Source: Synergistaceae bacterium (GTDB lineage: Bacteria > Synergistota > Synergistia > Synergistales > Aminobacteriaceae). Taken from it: a DNA stretch of 10,292 bases. The DNA lies in the NCBI GenBank assembly GCA_022837505.1, contig JALHFZ010000072.1:1-10292 (forward strand), given 5' to 3'. Under the pieces are notes generated by a model, which was given only the letters and a program-made list of their open reading frames with translations, was not told where the DNA came from and searched no databases. Each line of letters opens with the position of its first letter. Positions within the stretch are counted from its first letter, which is position 1. The translations under genes and the position numbers were made by a program. Shown here piece by piece: positions 6,985 to 10,292 of the stretch.

Positions 6985-7968
6985 ATGACAGAGCAACGGA
7001 ATTTCTCCGCTCCCCCTTTCCTTCTTCTGCTCCTCCTCGGGTGCTTTCTCTTTCTTTCACTTCCCCCTTCGGCCGCCGGGGAAACCCCCTCTCCGGTGAT
7101 CTTCTCCAGAGGCGATACCATCCTCCTGACCGATACGGCCGGCGCGAAGCCCGTACAACTCTCCGCAGGCTACGACCCCGAGATCTCCCCGGACGGAATG
7201 TATTGTGCCTTCACCCTCACTACGGAAAAAGATCACGGAAGAGAAATTGCCCTTTTCAATATCAAGGCCAAAAAGAGATCCGTGCCGAAATCCATTCCGG
7301 GGAACAACAACTACGGCCCCCGCTGGTCTCCCGACGGAAAAGCCCTGATCTTCAATTATTGGGTCGAAAAAGAATCCAATTGGGGGATCGGCCACTATTC
7401 TCCCGGGGACGGCAAATTTCACCAGCTCGCCCCTGAGCTGCTCGGGGTCTACTCCCCCTTCTGGAGCGCCGACGGAGAATCGGTCTACTGTCACGACCTT
7501 GATAACCTCTACCGTATCGACCTCAGCGACGGAAAGGTCGCAGAGATGCGGAAACTATCGGAGGTCATCGGCGAGGCAATGCCCTCCAGCGCAATTCATT
7601 TCTCCGTCTCTCCCGACGGAAACAAATGGCTTTTCGACGGCGAGGTGGAGGATACGGGAGGGTGGCAGAAGAGCGGCGACGGCCTGATTGGGGCTCTCTT
7701 CCTGTATCTTCCCGGCGAAGGAACCACCACCCGGATCACCTCCGACAGGATCAGCGCCCTCTCCCCTTCATGGATAGGGGACGGCGAGGAATATCTCTTC
7801 TTCGGATTCACCGAAAAGGAGATGAGCCGCGGAAAGGGGGGGATCTTCTACGCCGGAGGGAAATTTCCCCCCGGCGTTTTTTTATCTTTCCCTTATCCCA
7901 GGATCGTCGGGTTCAGCCTCCATGTAATGAAGTTGAGCACTGCCGCGAAGCTGACCCAGAGGAGATAG
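6985..7968 (+). CDS. Exported TolB/PD40-like beta-propeller protein
   Basis: A 327-residue protein with a signal peptide (hydrophobic 12-28, likely cut after SAA near residue 31), so probably periplasmic. Five repeats of the PD40 type follow at about 46-50 residue intervals: YDPEISPDGMYCAF (63-76), YGPRWSPDGKALIF (110-123), YSPFWSADGESVYC (156-169), IHFSVSPDGNKWLF (204-217) and LSPSWIGDGEEYLFF (259-273). These are the repeats of TolB-type propellers; the family binds partners or ligands, and this one's partner is unknown. No TolB N-terminal domain is seen, so it should not be called TolB. The start has GGGAGGT eight bases upstream. The propeller pattern ends near residue 290. The last 37 residues are unlike it, lie over a strong intrinsic terminator, and overlap the end of the convergent tspO-like gene by 76 bases. 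The true C-terminus is therefore doubtful. Confidence 0.82.
   Translation: MTEQRNFSAPPFLLLLLLGCFLFLSLPPSAAGETPSPVIFSRGDTILLTDTAGAKPVQLSAGYDPEISPDGMYCAFTLTTEKDHGREIALFNIKAKKRSVPKSIPGNNNYGPRWSPDGKALIFNYWVEKESNWGIGHYSPGDGKFHQLAPELLGVYSPFWSADGESVYCHDLDNLYRIDLSDGKVAEMRKLSEVIGEAMPSSAIHFSVSPDGNKWLFDGEVEDTGGWQKSGDGLIGALFLYLPGEGTTTRITSDRISALSPSWIGDGEEYLFFGFTEKEMSRGKGGIFYAGGKFPPGVFLSFPYPRIVGFSLHVMKLSTAAKLTQRR
7850..7883 (+). terminator. Intrinsic terminator inside the 3' end of the propeller gene
   Basis: CGCCGG-A-GGGA, loop AATT, TCCC-C-CCGGCG (7851-7876) forms a stem of about ten base pairs with one mismatch, and is followed at once by seven Ts (7877-7883). This is a textbook intrinsic terminator for (+) transcripts. 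It begins at codon 289 of the propeller gene, 85 bases before that frame's stop codon. On the opposite strand the hairpin is followed by TAGAAGATCC, not a T-run, so it is not a good terminator for the (-) gene ending at 7893. Confidence 0.88.
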
Positions 7969-8429
7969 GGAACCAGAAGGGCCGCCGCGAGGGGGCGGAT
8001 TTTCCGGAAGGCGAAAATGGTCATGAGAATGAGAACCCACAGGAGGACTATAACAGCGAAGGAGAGGAGACCGCTCTCCCACTGAAAATAGGTCCAGCTC
8101 CAGAGTGCATTCACCGCCAGCTGCACAAGGTAGATCCAGAGGGCTGTGGACGCATGGCGGAAGCCTCCCCTCCGCCAGACAAGCCATGCAGCAATACCCA
8201 TCATGGTGTAGAGCACCATCCAGACGGGACCGAAGACCGACCCCGGCGGAAACCAGCCGGGTTTTACCAGCTCACTGTAAAAGTTCCGGGCGTTGACTGA
8301 AGCATACCCCCCGATGGCTGAAGCGGCAAAGGTCACCCCGAGCCAGAGGAAAAAGCCGATCCATTGGGCCTTTACCCCCGGCCGATCGATCTGAAAGGTC
8401 GGAGAAGTGATCCTAACATCTTCCGTCAT
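7893..8429 (-). CDS. tspO: TspO/MBR family membrane protein
   Basis: A 178-residue protein of the TspO/MBR (CrtK, translocator protein) family, a five-helix inner-membrane protein known to bind porphyrins and implicated in tetrapyrrole and stress signalling. Helices are at about 22-42, 68-86, 96-114, 118-140 and 148-170. Family motifs: YSELVKPGWFPPGSVFGPVW (51-70), LYTMMGIAAWLVW (73-85), LAVNALWSWTYF (104-115) and PYLLWVSFAAVLNFITWRLNP (from 154). I chose the ATG at 8429 because GGAGGT lies seven bases upstream and this gives the normal family length. An in-frame ATG at 8540 would add 37 unrelated residues and lies upstream of the promoter. A good promoter fits this start. The 3' end overlaps the propeller frame by 76 bases. 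No clear terminator follows on this strand. Confidence 0.92.
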   Translation of the reverse strand: MTEDVRITSPTFQIDRPGVKAQWIGFFLWLGVTFAASAIGGYASVNARNFYSELVKPGWFPPGSVFGPVWMVLYTMMGIAAWLVWRRGGFRHASTALWIYLVQLAVNALWSWTYFQWESGLLSFAVIVLLWVLILMTIFAFRKIRPLAAALLVPYLLWVSFAAVLNFITWRLNPTILG

Positions 8430-8496
8430 AGTGCCCACCTCCAAAAGTGAGAATGGCTTCATTAGTTTTCTGTATAATTCATATAACTTGATCTTC

Positions 8497-8526
8497 ATTG
8501 TAACGGATGCTTCTATCCCGTGGCAA
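8497..8526 (-). promoter_or_regulatory. Promoter of the tspO-like gene
   Basis: On the (-) strand TTGCCA (8526-8521) and TACAAT (8502-8497), each matching five of six consensus bases, are separated by 18 bases. Transcription would start near 8490, giving a leader of about 60 bases before the ATG at 8429. The eight-base sequence CTTCATTG (8493-8500), overlapping the -10, recurs inverted as CAATGAAG (8538-8545), just upstream of the -35. Confidence 0.65.
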
Positions 8527-8573
8527 TACATTCCTTGCAATGAAGACCATAGAATTCACAGGAAGGACAAAAT

Positions 8574-8595
8574 ACCCCCGGATACCGGAGGGGGT
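8574..8595 (-). repeat. Short inverted repeat ACCCCC/GGGGGT
   Basis: Six-base arms flank a ten-base loop that itself contains CCGG. On the (-) strand it is followed by TATTTTGTCC, a weak T-run, so it could be a secondary terminator for transcripts leaking from the FmdE-family gene towards tspO. It lies about 50 bases upstream of the tspO -35 box. Confidence 0.35.
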
Positions 8596-8610
8596 GCGGG
8601 GGACTTCCCT

Positions 8611-8640
8611 CTTTTCCGTAGCCCTCCGCCTACGGAAAAG
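8611..8640. repeat. Perfect 11-base inverted repeat
   Basis: CTTTTCCGTAG (8611-8621) and CTACGGAAAAG (8630-8640) are exact inverses with an eight-base loop, CCCTCCGC. Neither side has a T-run, so it is not a standard intrinsic terminator. It may be an RNA structure, a protein-binding dyad or a remnant of a dispersed palindromic repeat. Confidence 0.6.
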
Positions 8641-8729
8641 GCTACCGGTGCGTCCATGATAAAAACACCCTCGACGGAGATGACTGCTGCATCATCCGGA
8701 CGGAGAAATAAAAACCCCGATTTTTCAAG

Positions 8730-8778
8730 AAAAAAGGGGAGGGAACTCCCCCTTCCGGGGGGAATTCCCTCCCCTTTT
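8730..8778 (-). terminator. Intrinsic terminator of the FmdE-family gene
   Basis: Arms 8732-8752 and 8758-8778 pair over 21 positions with a single C-A mismatch and a short TTCCG loop. On the (-) strand the stem is followed by a run of six Ts (8735-8730), and it lies 33 bases past the stop codon at 8811. On the (+) strand the hairpin ends in TTTTGAAAAG, so it might also stop transcription in that direction, less well. Confidence 0.88.
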
Positions 8779-8810
8779 GAAAAGCTGAATTTCTGCCCCG
8801 CAGCTTTTCC

Positions 8811-9344
8811 TCAGGCCCTTTCTTTTTCTCCGCAGGGGATGCAGACCATCCGGCCGTCCTCAAGCTGTTCAAGGCGCGTCTCCATGACCCGCTCGCCGCA
8901 GAGGCTGCAGAAGCCGGATGACCTTATTTTGGCCATCTCGGGGATGGGCTCCCGGGGTTCCATGATCGTGAAGAGGGCTTCGTCCCTTTCTTCCAGCATA
9001 CGGTGAGCCGATTCCTCCCGGGTCAGTTCACGGTCCGGGGCATTCAGAACCATGCGAACTCCCTTGCCGTCGGATCGCCGGAAGACCGTGAAGGCCTGTT
9101 TTCCCCAGTCCCGAAAGAGAAGGTTCCCCTTGCCGAAGGTGCAGCCGAGGACGTACTGGACGGCATCCACGCCGCAGGCGTCGTTTTCGGCGATGGCCAC
9201 GAGCTCCTCATCCCGGTCCCGGGGGACCTCCAGAAGCTTCAGGGCCAGTCGGGCGGCCCTCCATCCGATGAGCACCCCGGGGCAGAAATGGCCGTGAAAG
9301 GCGATGACCGGCTCGAGCTCGGGGGGTATGACGATATTTTCCAT
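8811..9344 (-). CDS. FmdE family protein with C-terminal zinc-ribbon motif
   Basis: A 177-residue cytoplasmic protein of the FmdE family, named after formylmethanofuran dehydrogenase subunit E. The N-terminal domain (1-140) has the family metal-site motif HGHFCPG (H17, H19, C21), then ENDACGVDAVQYVLGCTFGK (from 53, C57 and C68) and GNLLFRDWGKQAF. Two CxxC pairs follow, CSLC (146-149) and CIPC (168-171), a small zinc-ribbon or treble-clef type module seen in many bacterial members. The ATG at 9344 is chosen for its AGGAGG site six bases upstream. An in-frame ATG at 9398 has no such site, overlaps the likely -10 box, and would add a lysine-rich stretch encoded by a hairpin. Bacterial members are often found near molybdenum-dependent redox genes, but no such gene is in this window and the role is unknown. 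It is a single gene with its own terminator. Confidence 0.9.
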   Translation of the reverse strand: MENIVIPPELEPVIAFHGHFCPGVLIGWRAARLALKLLEVPRDRDEELVAIAENDACGVDAVQYVLGCTFGKGNLLFRDWGKQAFTVFRRSDGKGVRMVLNAPDRELTREESAHRMLEERDEALFTIMEPREPIPEMAKIRSSGFCSLCGERVMETRLEQLEDGRMVCIPCGEKERA

Positions 9345-9359
9345 AGGTTCCTCCTGAAT

Positions 9360-9405
9360 GCGGGAAGATCCTGCCTTCCCGCCTTTTTTCTTCGCCATTT
9401 TATCA
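9360..9405 (-). promoter_or_regulatory. Likely promoter and leader hairpin of the FmdE-family gene
   Basis: An extended -10, TGA-TAAAAT, lies at 9405-9397 on the (-) strand; no -35 is evident. The short leader that follows contains the perfect eight-base stem GCGGGAAG/CTTCCCGC (9360-9367 and 9375-9382, seven-base loop), ending four bases before the AGGAGG ribosome binding site. Read on the (+) strand the same stem is followed by CTTTTTTC (9383-9390), which has the form of an intrinsic terminator. It could stop antisense transcription or shape access to the ribosome binding site. Confidence 0.45.
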
Positions 9406-9461
9406 TTTTCACACTGTCGTTTTCTTCATTTTCGACCTGAAAAAGTTCTTCTGACTCATCT

Positions 9462-9553
9462 GGAGGATAAATTCCTCCTGTTTTTACGTAGTTTTACTGA
9501 CCAGAAGAAGCGGCTCCCTCTTGGGTAGGATAGCCCCTGTGGGCTTTTCAGCC
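9462..9553 (+). promoter_or_regulatory. Leader hairpins upstream of the LysM-M23 gene
   Basis: Two terminator-like structures precede the peptidase gene. GGAGGA/TCCTCC (9462-9467 and 9473-9478) is followed by five Ts at 9481. AGCCC-CTGT-GGGCT (9532-9545) is followed by TTT, 25 bases before the start codon. Alternative partners exist for the second: GGCT at 9512-9515 can pair with AGCC at 9532-9535, and AGCC at 9550-9553 can pair with GGCT at 9542-9545. No convincing promoter is seen. No known riboswitch consensus was recognised. Confidence 0.35.
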
Positions 9554-9572
9554 AATAGAAGGGGGCGCATTC

Positions 9573-10292
9573 ATGCCTTTTTCCATCAGGAAAAGTATTT
9601 TTCTTCTTCCCTGTTTTCTCTTTCTTCTTTCTCTCCCCTGTTCCGCCGCACCTCTGCCCTGGATAGAACATTCCGTCCGTTCGGGGGAATCCCTGGCCTT
9701 CATCGCAGGACGCTACGGCGTCTCACCGAAGACGATAGAACGGGCCAACGAACTTTCCTCCCGAGAAGAGCCTCTTCCGGCCGGGGGAAAAATTCTCATT
9801 CCGAGAAGCGAATCCCAACTCGTCACCACCCTCGCGGAAACCCGCGCCCGCCAGAGGGGCGAGACCATCCTTCCCCTGCTGAAGCAGGAAGAAAAAATCA
9901 CCCTCCCTCCTCCGGTCCAGATAAAGAAAGCTCCCTCCACAGCTTCCGAAAAAGCCTTTCTCCGCCCCCTCGAGGGGAGGATCAGCTCCCCCTACGGCAA
10001 ACGGCGGGGGCGCCTTCACGACGGAGTGGATATTCCGGCGCCGAATGGGACCGCCATCCTTGCTGCCCGGTCCGGAAAGGTCGTCTTCTCCGGGGTCATC
10101 CGGGGCTTCGGAAAGACAGTCACTATCGACCACGGGGACGGGATGCTCACCCGGTACAGCCACAACAGCGCCAACACTGTGAAAAAGGGAACATGGGTAC
10201 AGCAGGGGCAGCCCATCGCGAAGGTCGGCCGCACCGGCCGGACCACCTGCTGCCACCTTCATTTCAGCGTCATCATCAAGGGCAAAACGGTC
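9573..10292 (+). CDS. Exported LysM-domain M23 peptidase, 3' end outside window
   Basis: The frame is open for 240 codons from the ATG at 9573 and runs off the window without a stop. A signal peptide covers residues 1-25 (basic MPFSIRKS, then a hydrophobic run, cut near CSA-A); SLPC at 20-23 is a poor lipobox. A LysM peptidoglycan-binding domain spans about 32-78 (HSVRSGESLAFIAGRYGVS to ILIPR). After a linker of about 50 residues comes a lysostaphin-type M23 zinc endopeptidase domain, from about 132. Zinc and catalytic residues are present: H149 and D153 in HDGVD, H197 in YSH, and H228 and H230 in HLHF. The product should cut peptide cross-links of the cell wall in the periplasm or at the envelope. 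The start has AAGGGGG about eight bases upstream. An unusual CC replaces the common GP or APH-type residues just before HLH. Confidence 0.92.
   Translation, partial: MPFSIRKSIFLLPCFLFLLSLPCSAAPLPWIEHSVRSGESLAFIAGRYGVSPKTIERANELSSREEPLPAGGKILIPRSESQLVTTLAETRARQRGETILPLLKQEEKITLPPPVQIKKAPSTASEKAFLRPLEGRISSPYGKRRGRLHDGVDIPAPNGTAILAARSGKVVFSGVIRGFGKTVTIDHGDGMLTRYSHNSANTVKKGTWVQQGQPIAKVGRTGRTTCCHLHFSVIIKGKTV

Larger units (their letters stand above)
8541..8810. other. Non-coding stretch rich in hairpins
   Basis: This is the unassigned part of the 381-base gap between the tspO and FmdE-family genes. I see no gene with a ribosome binding site in it. It holds at least three inverted repeats: ACCCCC/GGGGGT (8574-8579 and 8590-8595), an 11-base perfect hairpin (8611-8640), and the 21-base terminator hairpin (8732-8778). 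A weaker one, GATGA/TCATC, lies near 8681-8698. Long inverted open frames across it look like chance. Confidence 0.5.

Noticed and set aside
7836..7842. G7 tract near the 3' end of the propeller gene as a frameshift or phase-variation site
   Set aside because: Gaining or losing one G leads to no stop before the terminator (next stops at 7925 or later), so slippage would not give a better-ended protein.
8407..9006. (+) open frame of 199 codons across the tspO-FmdE gap
   Set aside because: It starts inside the tspO coding strand, crosses the terminator hairpins and ends opposite the FmdE-family gene. Composition is Ser/Pro/Arg-rich and there is no ribosome binding site. TATAAT at 8473-8478 on this strand has no -35.
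9409..9459. Possible 16-codon (-) leader peptide starting MSQKNFF upstream of the FmdE-family gene
   Set aside because: AGGAGG is 14 bases from the ATG and tied up in a hairpin, and the likely promoter of the FmdE-family gene lies downstream of most of it. There is no sign of a regulatory codon run.
9723..10262. (-) open frame of 179 codons at the right edge
   Set aside because: It lies opposite a well-supported LysM-M23 peptidase frame that has all catalytic residues. The (-) protein has no recognisable domain.
1..10292. A new multi-gene system such as a defence island, CRISPR array, prophage or secretion cluster
   Set aside because: There are no direct-repeat arrays, integrase, transposase, nuclease or toxin-antitoxin pairs. 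Most genes are single units of known families with independent signals, and grouping them would be forced.

Overview
The window is GC-rich bacterial chromosome with dense genes on both strands. A bacterial V/A-type ATPase, an NhaC-type Na+/H+ antiporter, a PAS/HD-GYP c-di-GMP protein and an FmdE-family protein together suggest an anaerobe, possibly of the Synergistota. That placement is inference from gene content; there is no rRNA or other marker gene here.

Layout. Positions 1-2063 (+) hold the 3' part of the V/A-type ATPase catalytic subunit A and the complete subunit B, two bases apart, followed by a strong hairpin. The usual next gene, subunit D, is not there. Converging on them is a (-) pair, nhaC (3907-2498) and a small DUF488/YeaO-like gene (2493-2131), four bases apart and probably one operon. 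Next comes a (+) gene for a soluble protein with three PAS domains and an HD-GYP phosphodiesterase domain (4094-5860). Its promoter region carries a perfect 7-3-7 palindrome. Its stop codon shares a CTAG with the stop of a (-) gene for an unrecognised membrane protein with a possible PH-like C-terminal domain (6843-5857). Divergent from that is a secreted TolB/PD40-type beta-propeller gene (6985-7968, +), whose 3' end contains an intrinsic terminator before the stop codon and overlaps the end of a (-) tspO-like gene (8429-7893). A 381-base non-coding stretch (8430-8810) holds the tspO promoter, several hairpins and the terminator of the next (-) gene, an FmdE-family protein with a C-terminal zinc-ribbon motif (9344-8811). 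The window ends in a (+) gene for an exported LysM-M23 peptidase (from 9573), which runs off the edge.

How the genes relate. The V/A-ATPase and the antiporter both act on transmembrane Na+ or H+ gradients and sit side by side, but face each other in separate transcription units. The other genes look like unrelated single-gene units. I see no tRNA, rRNA, CRISPR array, insertion sequence, phage gene or defence cassette, and nothing that amounts to a clear new multi-gene system. The oddities are mainly regulatory or at gene ends: a terminator inside a coding sequence, palindromes over promoters, a G8 tract forming a ribosome binding site, and stacked hairpins in two leaders.
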